64,000 nt of DNA from Solen grandis (GCA_021229015.1 CM037791.1:1532103-1596102), one strand, 5' to 3'. Shown: positions 1-12,754, numbered from the stretch's first letter. Numbers and translations are program-made. Notes: generated from the letters alone by a model not told the origin.

Positions 1-341
1 TTAAGTATAGTAGTTCGTCATCACGTGACAATATTGTGAAGTTCATTTTTTATCTTTACATATTATAAGTATCTTTACTGATATGAATTAAGTTTGTTTA
101 TTGTCAAGTTCTTTCATATGTTATAATTAATGCACATATTGTTTTTTCTCCTTTCTTAGTGAGGAGCGATGCTTGCATGTATGGGGTATTAGATAAAAGA
201 TGACACGAGATAAAGATATGTTCAGAGTGTATAATAAAGCATATCGTATATATCTGATATGGATTTATCTCGTCATTCAAACAATATATTTTTCTCAACA
301 TTTACTGAAATAGATGTATCCAAAATATACATGGACAACAG

Positions 342-3300
342 TTTCAGAGGGAAGGCCGCAGCTACCTGCCTTCAACAAGTGGAGACTGAGTGTGAAACTC
401 ATCCAGACTTGCAGTACGGATATTTCATACCGGATAAAGCCTTGGAGACTCATCGTCTTTGCGATAATTACTTACCAGGTAGGCGGTTCCCCATCCATCC
501 ATCCATCCATCCCTCCGTCCGTCCGTCCGTCCGTCCATCCATCCATCCATCCAACAAACGCTTGCGCGAAAAAGAAGATGTCAAACTTACATATAAAATC
601 ATTTTAAGATAAACCAATTCTAATAGTCATATTTTATATCTGGTCACTGGAAGGTAATTTGTCTGCCATTCTTTGACGCCTTACAGACATCTGAAAAAAA
701 AGTTTCCCGAGTTATTTTTTTAAGTTTAAGATTATTCCGGACAGTCGAAAGCCGGCACGGTTCCTGAAATGGTTTTTAATTGCTGAACTGTGTTATGCGT
801 TTTTCATGATGTAATGTTGTAAAGGAAAAAATATAATATGTCTCTTGCCTTTTCTTGAAATTGTCTTTGATAATGATTATGGCAGATGTCATGATATTTT
901 CCGATATTTAAAAATTAGATTTACGTTCTAGGTTTTATCTGCGGAGTATTTAATTGTACTTACACAAAGTCAGGTATACACGGACTTGCCGTTTTCCCAG
1001 CTAACAAAAATAGCATTTGAATATTAAAACAGATTACACCAAATTATTATTTAAACATTTTGTATTACCGTGAATGTAATTATTATATTATTTAAAATCA
1101 GTCAATCATTAGTCAATTTGAATCAGCGAATTATACCGGGTATTGCCGATCCTCTGGTGAAATGGTCTATTGGACATAAACAATTTCTTTAAAAAAGAAA
1201 ATAAAACTTCGACAAAAACTAATAGTTGAAAGTCAAATTATGTCATTCTAATACAAATTTTATAAAAGAATCCAAGTTTTACTGTAGAGACTCAGCCACT
1301 CACTGCGTGGGTTCGAATTCCGGCAGATTCCGTCGGATTTTCATGTGAGGAAGCCTTCCAGCTGGCTTGCGTTAGGTCGGTGGTTCTACCCGGATGCCTC
1401 CGTGCATTCGGGGTCTTCCTCCACCTGTAATTAGATGGACGTCGCTATATGACTGAAATACTGTCGAAGCGACAGTAAACTCAAATAGTCTAGTCTTCAC
1501 CGTAGAGAAAAACACAGTTTCCAGTCATAGTTTTCAAGGGAGATGACTCATGAAAACAAAAGAGGCGAAAATTAGAAGTAGATCTTGTCAACATGTCATT
1601 GCTTTTACTTAGTTTTACATCCTAAAACTTATTTATCAACATACGTGCATGTTTTATGTGGAATTGGTGGCTATTAGGGTAAGGATATGATAAATAATCA
1701 CCCAAGTACATTATACATAAATAAAAAACAACACTCGAACAAGATAGAACCTTAATATTAATACAAAAAAAAAATGTTATATAAATAGTGATAATATAAA
1801 ATCAAAATTATGCAAATCAACACGGAAGCATTTTCACTGTCATGATGAGGCAATTACATGTATGTTCTTATATTATTAAAAAAATGTATACACAGTAAAA
1901 ACAATAACCAGTTGGTAGTCAAGACACTTATTTAAAGAAACATGTTAGTTACTAATCACAACTAGGTGACCACTTATACAAGATTAATTTCTCTCCCTGT
2001 GTTTAATGTTTGCTATTGCACTCATATCCCTTTAAGTTGATTCTAGTTTCATTATAAGTGCATTTGTACATTTGTTGCAGAGCTGGTGAAGTCGAAGTCC
2101 TGCCTAAATGTTGCACTGGAAAGCGATCAGATGTTTGTTTGTCTTAAACAAGCATACAACATCACACGGAGGTTGAGAATGGCAGAAAAATTCATCCTTT
2201 GCAGGTAACACAATTATCCATAGGCGTTAGTTGAGTCTTACTTGTATACTACTACTAGAATTAAACATGCATTTACCCCTTCTAATATGGACGTACGTGT
2301 TTTGATTCCATGACAAACAGACCAACTCCTTCCATGTGATATCTGATCAGGGTCTCCTCTGTTTACGCACACAGTTCTATACCGTCCAAGAAAGCTGAAT
2401 TGTTATCAATTGAAGTGTTTTTCATAATAACATCTTTATTGCGAGGTAATTTATTTCGTAATAATATCTTTATTGCGAGGTAATTTATTTCGTTATAATA
2501 TCTTTATTGCGAGGTAATTTATATCGTATTTATTTCGTAATAATATCTTTCTCGCGAGGTAATTTATTTCGTAATAATATCTTTCTCGCGAGGTAATTTA
2601 TTTCGTAATAATATCTTTATTGCGAGGTAATTTATTTCGTTATTATTACGTGATAACGAGAAAAGATATCGTAATAACGAGATACTTGTACTTTTGTTTT
2701 TACGAGTTAATATCTCGCTATACAAGGAAATAAGTTTTTGCAATGAGTATATTTTTCTTCAACAATTAAATTAAATATAACAAATTCGCTCATTCGCTAG
2801 TATATGCATTTTGATGTTCTTGAGATATGTACAACTGAAAACGTAAAATTTAACTGATTTGTTTTCTCTGCCAGTTAAACTGGACACTTAGATTTCTAAC
2901 CAGAAATCCCTCCAGCCAATGTTGCTTTCTTAATTTGTATAATAATAATAATAATTCAAAATTTGGTTTATCTTTCGAACATTTTAATTGAGTATAGATA
3001 GATTTTATTTCCATATATCATTTAAATTCAGTAAATCAAGATCAATCATGTCATAAATTTATCTGTCTTTGCTACGGTTGAAATAAAATGTCTTATTAGT
3101 ATTCATGAATACGTAGTTTTTCGTAATCAAGTAGCCCACGGTCGATTAGAAGGCAAAGCATATTGAGCAGGTGGGTTCGACGATGGTCAGTCTATGTACT
3201 TTTGAGTTTTCTTCAAAAGCCACGCTTCACGTCGCTATCCGACATTAACGTTGACACTGCGACGGTAATATAAAAAAAAAAACAACAAACAAAAACAACA

Positions 3301-3622
3301 TAATTTTGCTTTTGGTGTAACTGATATATTTTTTTTTTTAAGAGGTAAGGTGGATGTTTACAATTGCATTAACCAGGCTGTCGGAAAGGTTTGCAACAAA
3401 GATGCTGTCGGGTTCCTGGTGTCCCTTACGCGAATGTTCGAACCCCGGCATTGTGTTTCAATGATCGACTCTCTCTATGGGGACCCGTTCGACGCCCAGC
3501 TGTCCTCGGACAAGGACGATGACGTCACTGATGGCGCCGTCTGCTTCTTCCAATCAACCACGCTCATCACCATCCTGATTGCTAACCTTTTCGTCTTCCT
3601 GTGCTCTGGTTTCTTAGGCTAA
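342..3622 (+). CDS. Small cysteine-rich, C-terminally anchored extracellular protein (3 visible exons)
   Basis: Three exons join in frame: about 342-478 (5' limit uncertain), 2081-2204 and 3343-3622 with stop TAA. The junctions are CCAG|GTAGG (phase 1), TTGTTGCAG|AG, TTTGCAG|GTAACA (phase 2) and TTTTAAG|AG. The visible product of about 180 residues has nine spaced cysteines, an NIT glycosylation site just before the second junction, and an acidic stretch ([10 protein letters not shown]). A hydrophobic C-terminal tail ([20 protein letters not shown]) ends at the stop, as in GPI-anchored or single-pass surface proteins. No signal peptide is visible, so at least one upstream exon probably lies outside the window. 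I do not recognise the family; the even cysteine spacing recalls invertebrate DUF19/T20D4.11-like domains, but that is a guess. The last exon is clearly less AT-rich than its surroundings. Introns of 1.6 and 1.1 kb carry a SINE and a minisatellite. Confidence 0.72.
486..556. repeat. CCAT/CCGT microsatellite
   Basis: A run of CCAT units, interrupted by CCGT units, starts a few bases inside the first visible intron of the cysteine-rich protein gene. It gives the spurious proline/serine/histidine-rich reading through the splice donor. Confidence 0.9.
1291..1500 (+). repeat. tRNA-related SINE with Meta-like central domain (5'-truncated)
   Basis: A B-box-like GGTTCGAATTCC (about 1310) precedes a conserved block (CATTCGGGGTCTTCCTCCAC, then ACGTCGCTATATGACTGAAA) and a short tail of AGTCT units. 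A second copy at 24848-24994 matches it almost base for base from CCAGCTGGCTTGCG onward. GTAGAGA occurs on both sides (1284-1290 and 1502-1508) and is a probable target duplication. The A box is missing, so the tRNA head is truncated. The central block resembles the Meta domain of MetaSINEs. Confidence 0.75.
2427..2645. repeat. 34-bp minisatellite in intron 2
   Basis: About six to seven direct copies of a 34-bp unit containing ATCTTTATTGCGAGGTAATT, with a variant (TTCTCGCGAGG) in two neighbouring units. The array ends in a partly inverted segment (2641-2680: ACGTGATAACGAGAAAAGATATCG) that could fold back on it. Confidence 0.9.
3165..3275 (+). repeat. Degenerate SINE remnant
   Basis: GTGGGTTCGACG resembles a decayed B box. 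It is followed by CACGTCGCTATCCGACATTA and GACACTGCGACGG, which resemble the SINE central domain, then an A-rich tail. It lies just upstream of the last exon's acceptor. Confidence 0.35.
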
Positions 3623-3837
3623 GTTGTGACTATAATATAAATTTGATATAAATTCTAGCTCAAGGAATACGAAATTTTATAATGTATAAATATATGAACT
3701 TTTGTAAATGAACAACGTTATGCACACAAATGTTGATTTCTTGAACACGGATTCAACATTAATACACGCCTTCTTTTCTGTGAATAATGAATTGATTAAA
3801 ATTGGTACAAACGTAAATTTTTATATTGTTCTCTTAT

Positions 3838-3843
3838 AATAAA
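3838..3843 (+). promoter_or_regulatory. Candidate polyadenylation signal AATAAA
   Basis: The first AATAAA on this strand lies about 215 bases after the stop codon of the cysteine-rich protein gene, at a plausible 3'UTR distance. Confidence 0.5.
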
Positions 3844-4710
3844 GGAATGTTCTGTTATTCTTGATTTTTGATGTGCATTATATTTTTTATGTTTTTATTG
3901 TAACAAAGTCTTTGTCATAACTGATAACATCTTTTTTTTCATTTTTATGGCTATTTCAAAAAAGAAAAGAGATTCCAAATTTTAATAGATATACATATCC
4001 ATAATGCCCACGAAATATTAAAGTTTGGATAAATATGCACATATACCTTAGTGTAACACGCAAATTCACAATGTATACATACTGAACTACCTTTTCTTTC
4101 TTTTTTTAAACCTTTTTGTGGTTTAATATGAATTCAATGTATATCTATGAGACTTGTATATAGATCTTCAACACAGAATTTTCCAACCGAAGACAAGTGG
4201 CATGATGTCACTCTCTGTCACATTATCTTGAATCCAAACCATCCTATCATTGATATTACCCTATAAAATTGTACCGAGAGTCAAATCAGGGAAAATCTAC
4301 AATCATTTCCTTAATCTTTACACTACAATTGTATTATATTTGCATCATTACCTTTCAATCTTTAATATTTTAATAATCCCCCAAAATGAATGAAATACTG
4401 TCAACGGGACGTTGAAACCCCGCAAACGATACCAAAAACATATATCATTTTTGTATGTATAATGATAACGACAATTGCCACTGGTAATATCGAATAGCAA
4501 TGATGTTGTGGTCTCCATGACAGTTAAAGTTTGCAAAAGATGGTACTGGCAGAATGCTACCTACTTTATGAAAAGAGATATATGAAAATAAAGCCGTGTG
4601 TTATATAATATCCAGTTTGATACATGCAGCATGGAAGTTAAACATATTGCTGTACAAAAACGGTACTTCGACAAGGACGCAAACTGATCTAACCCGAAGG
4701 TTCATATGTT

Positions 4711-5030
4711 CCATCAAACTCCGCCGCAGTAGTTACCTCCCCTTACAGTGGTCGATAACCACTGCCACCAGAAGTAGATTTCGGCTGATATAGGCCGGAT
4801 TTACTTTTATCACTTATGACTAGTTTTGAATATATCATATCAGTTTCGTTATATTTTACGAAAATAACATTCATGATTTCGAGAAAAGTAAAAAATCAAA
4901 TCATATAACATTAATTTATGAAATTATAAATGTTGGTCACATGGTTTCAACTATCATCACGTGACTTGTGTGGTGGCAGTGGTTAAAGTAGCGTAGCTTG
5001 ACGTAACCGGTGCGCGGAGTTTGATGTTCC
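4711..5030. repeat. Foldback (long inverted repeat) element
   Basis: The arm at 4711-4772 (CCATCAAACTCCGC ... CACTGCCACCA) is matched in reverse complement by 4971-5030 (TGGTGGCAGTGG ... GCGGAGTTTGATG). The ~60-bp arms are imperfect, with the outer 14 and inner 16 bases conserved best. About 200 bp separate them, the geometry of a foldback or MITE-like element. I see no clear target duplication. Confidence 0.6.
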
Positions 5031-7941
5031 ATCAGCACCTAATTTGTTTGGCGGCTTATGGAAAATTCTGACCTCTGAATTGAATATTTCTCGTGAGACA
5101 ATTTGCTTCATCTTCAGAACTCCCTTTTCTCCCTCAAAAAATGATTGTTACTATGTTGACGAATATACCTTTATAATCTCAGAGCTTTGGTTTGTTCTGT
5201 TAACGGCGCTTTATTATTGATATAAGCGATAGACAGAAAAAGTCTAGTTCATTATCGATACAAATTGCGGAAAAATTACAATGAACAAGTAGCTTTTGAT
5301 TTAATATCAATTTGACAAGTTTGAGCCCTTTCAAATGTTTCTTCTAGTGCATTATTTAATTAAATATATATATCGCAAACTTACAAAAATCTATTCATGT
5401 ATTGTAGATTAATCTTATTTCTTTAACGTCGATTAGGAAAAAAAGTTCTTACAACTTATTCTTACCCACAACCTTATAGTGGTATGTTACTACTGGACCA
5501 CGGCACCATGTAGCGAGACCAGGTGTCTATATGCAATGTAAAGGAAGCTGATTTAGTCATATAAGGTCGGACATCGCTGACGTTCGACAGCGTTGTCAGC
5601 CGGTGTAACAGTAAATATATGCCATAGTTATATTTTGTGTATATGGACGATTTTGTCCCATAACCAAAGGACACGTACGTCCTCGGGGAAAATTTGTATA
5701 TATCTCTTGATAAATTAATCGTCCATCCAATAATTTAATAATCATTTCAATCATTTAATAATCATTTGAATCAAACAGTCGAAACAGACCAGAGGAAGGA
5801 TTATAATATATGATAAAGAATTTGTTGATTGATCATTTATATAAGCTCGGCGGAACTACTTTTTCACATACACGTTACACTTTTATTCACCACCTAGCTT
5901 TTATTTAAAAGATATCGTCTTACTGTATACTTAATTGATATACGAGCTTGGGTTAATGAAGTTTTGTTCTGATCTGCTATAATATCTTAAATTTACCAAG
6001 ATATTCGGTTCGCTTCTATACTTATTATGTAAAACCATTACCTGACTTCCTGAATGAGCAAGCAATGTAGTACATAACAAATATGCATTGTTTCGAAACA
6101 TCAAAGGTGATGCAAAATATAGTCAGTACAAGAAGTGGTTATTGAATATATGGACGTAGGAATAAGATAATAAATTCAATGAAGTAAACAGGAAAATTGT
6201 TCATTATCTGGACAACAACAGCAACAGCAGCCGATCTTTTTTGTTTGTTTGTTTTTTTGTGTTTTTTTTTTTTGTTTGTTATCTAAATTGATGCATATAA
6301 TTCTATATAAGTTTTTGGCGAAATGAAAATATAGGAAATAACAGGATATTATAAATGACAATTACGCCTATACCGTTGTTCATTTTCCGATTTGGATCCC
6401 TTCCCAATCAACTTTCATCATGGTCGCTTAAAATAACATTACATAATAGAAGCAGCGAGCGCTCAGGCGAATCGCCATGCATTTCTCCATTTGGTCTTGC
6501 AACGGTGAAATGTAAACGATGTTTCCATATTTTGATGGAATCATGCACTTTGGGTTAAAAGCGTGAAACTTAGCACACATATGGAACATCCCCTTCTGAT
6601 TATTTTTAAATATGGGTCCAAATCAGCAGCGCCCCCTAGTGACCGTTGCGGCCATTTTCGAAATGGCTGCCAAAATGGCCGACAATTTCTTCAAATGCTT
6701 TTATCTTTTTAACTATATGTAGCAGACTCAAAATCTTGGTGTCTAATTATACATATTTCAGGCCAAGGAAGCCACAAAACACACAGAGATGTTGATATTT
6801 AAAGTAATTCTGCTTTTAATATAACTTTTATATCATTTGAATGGCTATTTTTTTGCAAGATCACCTCTGGCTATTAAACGATCATGATCCTGGTATGAGT
6901 TTCTAAACTAGCATGTTATGATAATCATTGCACAAATTCCTGTAATTCACCTCATATTGCGCATATTGCAGTACCATCGTTTCCACTTGACATACCAATA
7001 AAATGAATGGCATTTATTATAAACATTTACCACATTAACAAAAAACAACCCTTCAACTTCACACACATTCCTGAACATTGTCATTCCTGAACATTGTCAT
7101 ACTAGTCCTGAAAAAGTAGGATTCCTTTTAATGTATTCTAGATCAAAATCCAAACAATCAAAATTGCGTGGAACTATTCATTCCATTATACTAGATATGG
7201 AGAGAGTGGAGACAATAATGAAGTCTAGTTACATAGATAGGCAGCTTATTCTTCTCCCATTTCAATTTCTGAAATCGCGCGCGGCCCTTGAGACTTCAAG
7301 GAGACCGGACGAGAATGGAAATGTTTATTTTGAATTTCATACGTATTTACGAAAAGTTTCAAGTGATATTTGAATTAATATAGTATTGATATGTTTATTT
7401 TGTTTAGTTACATAAACAGACGTTCGTGAAGTTGATCGACCACACGGTGAGACGCAGTTAATGGAATCAATCAGTAAGCGATCATTATATATGCTTGTCT
7501 TTAAAGATTTATGTAGATTCCCCAATCCCCACCGAAATGTCCGGTACCCGTTTGATAGTTGGGCGCACTCTCGAGGCACGCGATAAATCGTGTTATTTCG
7601 GAAAGCTGCCTATCTCTGTTATTTTTACTCTGGAGAAAAGAAATTAGCAAGGGAGATAATTCAAATATAGGATCAAGTTCTGGTTCTTGGTCCCCAGCGT
7701 GTTGTCTATCTATAGTTTAAATTCAAATCAACACGATATGCAGGATGGTTTACGCTTTGTATCATAGTGTTCAAGTTTAGGTAATGAGTAATTCTTTGGA
7801 CAGAAATTAATTATGAAATTTAAAAAAAGGAAATAATTAAAAATTTGGACACTGCCTTGCTCCTACTCGCCATTTTTTACATTTCAATTTTCATGTCCTT
7901 ACCATGTTAGTTTATGAGTTATTCTACTAAAAGAATTTATA

Positions 7942-7978
7942 AATCAAAGGACCGATAGTCCTGAGAGCTGCCAATTGA

Positions 7979-8011
<33 letters not shown>

Positions 8012-8305
8012 AACCCCCAAAAAACAACAAAAAACAAACAAACAACAACACTATACTATAATATTTCCTAACTTAAATGTTTGTGCAAGGCAGTTTATGG
8101 AATTTGAAATCATATACGCGTAATTATTTGCGTAATGGAATAGAATCTTTCAGAACAGCTACTATAACGCTCTGCTAAGATACTGTCATAATTAAGATTT
8201 CTTCTGTGTATTAAAGTTTAGACCGGGGCAAGGTTGATATGTAGGTCAACCTTTTTTTATGCGCAATTCATGTAAACAAACAATAACATTATCGCTCTAT
8301 CCGGA
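7942..8305 (+). repeat. Dispersed repeat, copy 1 (uninterrupted)
   Basis: This copy starts with ATCAAAGGACCGATAGTCCT (hairpin AGGAC/GTCCT) and ends with GCTCTATCCGGA. A CAA-rich run (7979-8045) is included. A second copy with both ends occupies 35007-36060 but is interrupted there by a 779-bp insertion. The segment ACTATAACGCTCTGCTAAGA is identical in both. No coding capacity was seen. Confidence 0.75.
7979..8045. repeat. CAA microsatellite
   Basis: ACAACAACA units grade into A-rich CAAACAAAC sequence, inside dispersed repeat copy 1. Confidence 0.9.
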
Positions 8306-9366
8306 GTTACAAAGACAAAATATCATAAACATGTTAAAATTAATATGATTACATTACTTACCAGAGCAAAATGTAGTAGCATCTGATATTGGGACGGCGT
8401 CCTGTCCAAAAGTATGCAGACGAGATTACGACATTTTAAGTCGCTGTTTCAATTTAAAATGCCCCGTATCTTATGAACAAAGCAATGTCGACCATTTATG
8501 CTTATTGTATTCAAGTTGCATCAATATATTGCTATAACATTTTAAGATTCGTACATGTTGATCTGAAATCTTTCACGGGTCCGTACATATAGCTGTAGAC
8601 TATAATATTCATCTGCGAATATGAATCAGAATAAAATATTAATTTTTAATACTTATAGGGGTTATGACTATAATATATGGTTTAAATACAGCACTTTCTG
8701 AAACATTTTCTTATACGAGAAAGATACGAATATCTCACCTTTTTTTCTGGAGACCGAGATTAAGCAATGAGACTGCCATCAGCTCAAAAATAGGAGATTA
8801 TTAAGGATTTTGACCAGGTAGAGTTCTTGGTTCTTGATCACTGCACTTTTTTCTATTTGTCGTCTACTTTAATTTCAAGCTTCAAGTCAAGACATTGTAT
8901 AGTTTTTAAGTATATAGTAAACAATCTGGATGTTTTATCAATCATTCTAAATTCAAAGGAGATTGCATTCTGGCACCAGAATTTGAACAGGAGGTCTTTC
9001 AGTAAAAACAGCCCTTAATAAGCTGATAATAAAATGATGCTGACCAATAGTCGTATAATTCACATGTGCCGAAATTGATAACAACATAGACAACATGTTA
9101 TTTCACAAAATATAGGATTTGTAGAATTTTTATCAAAGTCTAGGAACGGTTTAAGGGAAAGTCCTTTAATGGTTCCGCTACGTCTTGGAAACAGTAGGAA
9201 ACGTTGGTTGTCTCTGTTAAAGGCCATGAGATCCAAAATGTAGCGGAACAATTACAGGGACTTTACCTTGATATGTTTTTTCAACACGGCGTCTGATTGT
9301 ATCGCTATAATTATCCCACATAGTGCTGGTTCTCTAAATTACATCTCGTAAAGTAAAAAAAATAAA

Positions 9367-9369
<3 letters not shown>

Positions 9370-9416
<47 letters not shown>
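9370..9416. repeat. (TA)n microsatellite
   Basis: About 23 uninterrupted TA units directly after an A-rich run. Confidence 0.95.
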
Positions 9417-9418
<2 letters not shown>

Positions 9419-9570
9419 CTGCATCAGGAAAATTCAAACGAGTAATTTATTCAGACAAACAACTGTAACGACAAAAATGGTGCAATTGTCTTGTATAACT
9501 GAATTAGTAAGCCGCTGGAAAGGTCAGTTTATGTCACGTGTTTTCGCGGCGTTGCTATATAAGGATTTCA

Positions 9571-9670
9571 NNNNNNNNNNNNNNNNNNNNNNNNNNNNNN
9601 NNNNNNNNNNNNNNNNNNNNNNNNNNNNNNNNNNNNNNNNNNNNNNNNNNNNNNNNNNNNNNNNNNNNNN
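9571..9670. other. Assembly gap (100 N)
   Basis: Exactly 100 N, the conventional size for a gap of unknown length. It coincides with the left edge of a tandem array, so array copies are probably missing here. Confidence 0.99.
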
Positions 9671-12348
9671 TAGCATGATCTTATGACTCTCTACCAAGAT
9701 TGTTCAAATTATGACCCTGGCGTCAAAATTGCCCTGCCCCCGGGGGTCACTTGATTTACATAGGCTAATATAGAAAAACTTGAAAAAATCTTCTTCTCCG
9801 AAACCACAAGGCCTAGCCTTTTGATTTTTGGTATGTAGCATGATCTTATGACTCTCTACCAAGATTGTTCAAATTATGACCCTGGCGTCAAAATTGGCCC
9901 TGCCCCAGGGGTCACTTGATTTAACATAGGCTAATATAGAAAAAACTTGAAAAATCTTCTTCTCAGAAACCACAAGACATGGAGTTAAGATATTTGGTGT
10001 GCAGCATTGTCTAGTGGATCACAACCAAGTTTGTTCAAATCATGACCCTGGGGTCAAAATTGGCCCCGCCCCAGGGGTCACTTGATTTTACACATGCTTA
10101 TATAGAAAAAAACTTGAAAAATCTTCTTCTCAGAAACCACAAGGCCTCGTAGATATTTGGTATGTAGCATGGTCTTATGACTCTCTACCAAGATTGTTCA
10201 AATTATGACCCTGGGGTCAAAATTGGCCCCGCCCCAGGGGTCACTTTATTTAACATAGGCTGATATAGGAAAAAAACTTGAACAAGACAAGAAAGTCAGT
10301 AGAACTGACAGATGCTCCCCGAAGAATGTCATTGTTACAAATAAGGCCTTGGTCAATGGGTGGGAGGATATGTTGAAATCCCCATTCCTAAATCATATCT
10401 ATTCTCCTCATCAGATGAGATGTTTTACCAACTCTAATTTGGAGACTTAGTAATAGTTGACTATTTAATATGATAATATGTGTTACTCATCAGATCTTTC
10501 ATTGATTTTTTTAAAGTTTTTATACTACTAAAAATTAAGTCATACATTTCAATGTGTGCTCATATCAAAGAGGTTAACCAACACTCTTGACATATGACTG
10601 GATATTTGAAATAGTGTATAATGGCCTGAACAACAATTAGCTGACATGATTATGATTGACATTACTAGCATATTGAATTTTGTGGGGTTTTGTTTAAATG
10701 ATATCTCCTGTTAAATTAGGCAAATGACATGAATATTAGTCAACAACATGGTAGTAGGGGCCATAACTCTCTTAAAAATTGAGGAACCAGGTCACGTCGA
10801 CGATATGCGTATCTACTCTTGGTAATAAAGCTTCCCATAAAGTTTCATTGAATTCAAGCCATTAGTTCCTGAGAAATAGCCCAGACAAGAATCATGCAAC
10901 ATGAACTATAGGCCAAAAAGTCAAGGGGCCATAACTCTGTGAAAAATTGAGGAACCAGGTCACGCCGACGATATGCCTATCTACTCTTGGTGATAAAGCT
11001 TCCCATAAAGTTTTGTTGAATTCAAGCCATTAGTTCCTAAGAAATAGCCCGGACAAGAATCATGCAATATGTACTATAGGCCAAAAAGTCAAGGGGCCTT
11101 AACTCTGTGAAAAATTTAGGAATTGGGTCATGCTGACGATGTGCGCATCTCTTCTTGGTAATAAAGCTTCCCATAAAGTTTCGTTGAATTCAAGCCATTA
11201 GTTCCTGAGAAATAGCCCGGACAAGAATCATGCAATATGTACTATAGGCCGAAAAGTCAATGGGCCATAACTTTTTGAAAAATTTAGGAATCGAGACATG
11301 CTGACGATATGCGCATCTCTTCTTAGTAATAAAGCTTCCCATAAAGTTTCGTTGAATTCAAGCCGTTAGTTCCTGAGAAATAGTCCAGACAAGGAAAGTG
11401 TGACGGACGAACGGACGGACGGACGAAGCGGCGACTATATGCGTCACCTTCGGTGAGCATAAAAATCTTCTTCTCAGAAACCACAAGGCATAGAGTTAAG
11501 ATATTTGGTGTGTAGCATTGTCTTGTTGATCTCTACCAAGTTTGTTCAAATCATGACCCTGGGGTCAAAATTGGCCCCGCCCCAGGCGTCACTTGATTTA
11601 ACATAGGCTAATATAGGAAAAACTTGAAAAATCTTCTTCTCAGAAACCACAAGGCCTGGGGTTTAGATATTTGGTGTGCAGCATTGTCTAGTAGATCACA
11701 ACCAAGTTTGTTCAAATCATGGCCCTGGGATCAAATTTGGCCCCACCAAGGGGACACCTGATTTTACATAGGCTAATATAGAAAAAACTTGAAAAATCTT
11801 CTTCTCTGAAACCACAAGGCCTAGCCTTTTGATTTTTAATATGTAGCATGATCTTATGACTCTCTACCAAGATTGTTCAAATTATGACCCTGGGGTCAAA
11901 ATTGGCTCCGCCCCAGGGGTCACTTGATTTAACATAAGCTAATATAGAAAAAAAAAAGAAAAATCTTCTTCTCAGACACCACAAAGCATAGTTTAGATAT
12001 TTGGTGTGTAGCATTTCTAGTCGCTTCTTACCAAGTTTGTTCAAATCATGACGCTGGGGTCAAAATTGGCCCCACTCCAGGGATCACTTGATTTTACATA
12101 GACTTATATTGGAAAAAAAACTAGAAAAATCTTCAAGGTCTGGAGTTTATATATTTGGTATGTAACATGGGCTAATAGACCTCTACCAAGTAGAGTGTGG
12201 TAGTGTGTAGCATTGTCTAGTCGATTCTTACCAACTTTGTTCAAATCATGACCCTGGGGTCAAAATTGGCTCTGCCCCAGGGGTCACTTGATTTTACATA
12301 GCCTAATGATATCAGGTGAGCGATCCAGGGCCATCATGGCCCTCTTGT
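9671..12348 (-). mobile_element. Tandem-core Helitron/HINE-like element (left end lost in gap)
   Basis: The core has units of about 165-170 bp containing GACCCTGGGGTCAAAATTGG and CTTCTTCTCAGAAACCACAA, repeated from the gap to about 12300 and interrupted by a second element at 10282-11461. The right end is TCAGGTGAGCGATCC, then an 8-bp perfect stem (AGGGCCAT/ATGGCCCT), then CTCTTGT. This is the reverse complement of the module that opens the elements at 21818, 24526 and 51437. Strand here follows the order ACAAG-module to CTAA-module. The other terminus should lie in or left of the gap. No open reading frame of interest. Confidence 0.7.
10282..11461 (+). mobile_element. Nested tandem-core Helitron/HINE-like element
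   Basis: It opens with ACAAGAC and the hairpin GTCAGT-AGA-ACTGAC, then the subterminal motif GATGCTCCCCGAAG. The core has about four 170-bp units (AGCTTCCCATAAAGTTTCGT; TAGTTCCTGAGAAATAGCCC). A GGAC microsatellite (11401-11426) follows, then the terminal hairpin GCGTCACC-TTC-GGTGAGC ending CATA. It sits inside a unit of the surrounding array. Joining its flanks restores the normal unit text ACTTGAAAAATCTTC exactly, with no target duplication, as expected for Helitron-type A|A (T|T) insertion. Confidence 0.72.
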
Positions 12349-12754
12349 TTAAGAAAAGATATTGTGTTAATTAACACAAGTAGCAGAGTACTAGATATCA
12401 GTAAAGAACTGTTATCATTTTTTTTATTGTGATTGTTATTATTACGCGTAATCATAGAAATATATTTATAAATAATCTTCATTAAAAAAAAATTAACTTT
12501 CTCTCATTACATTTGCCATTAACAGTGGTCTCGATGGAAATCGCAGAGTCCGTCGCTTTTTCAGGGGGACCGCAATTTAGTATGTCCCCATTTCCTGTTG
12601 CTCGCTATGTTTATTTCAGAGGAACACACGGATTACCAGTTATATGTAACGATAAATATTGTTAACAACATGAAGTTTTTGCATATTTCTGGACTTGTAG
12701 TCAAATCAAGCTTGCAAGTACATGTATAAAAATGTCATGTAAACCGTGCTTACC

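Larger units (their letters stand above)
3850..9570. other. AT-rich intergenic DNA, no supported gene
   Basis: I find no coding exon with both good splice sites and a sustained reading frame. Apart from items listed separately, there are poly-T tracts (6238-6275) and a palindromic block around 6640-6690 (GGCCATTTTCGAAATGGC) that looks like old repeat DNA. Confidence 0.6.

Noticed and set aside
259..612. 117-codon frame through the CCAT microsatellite
   Set aside because: The real exon ends at the splice donor at 478/479; the histidine/proline/serine tail is microsatellite.
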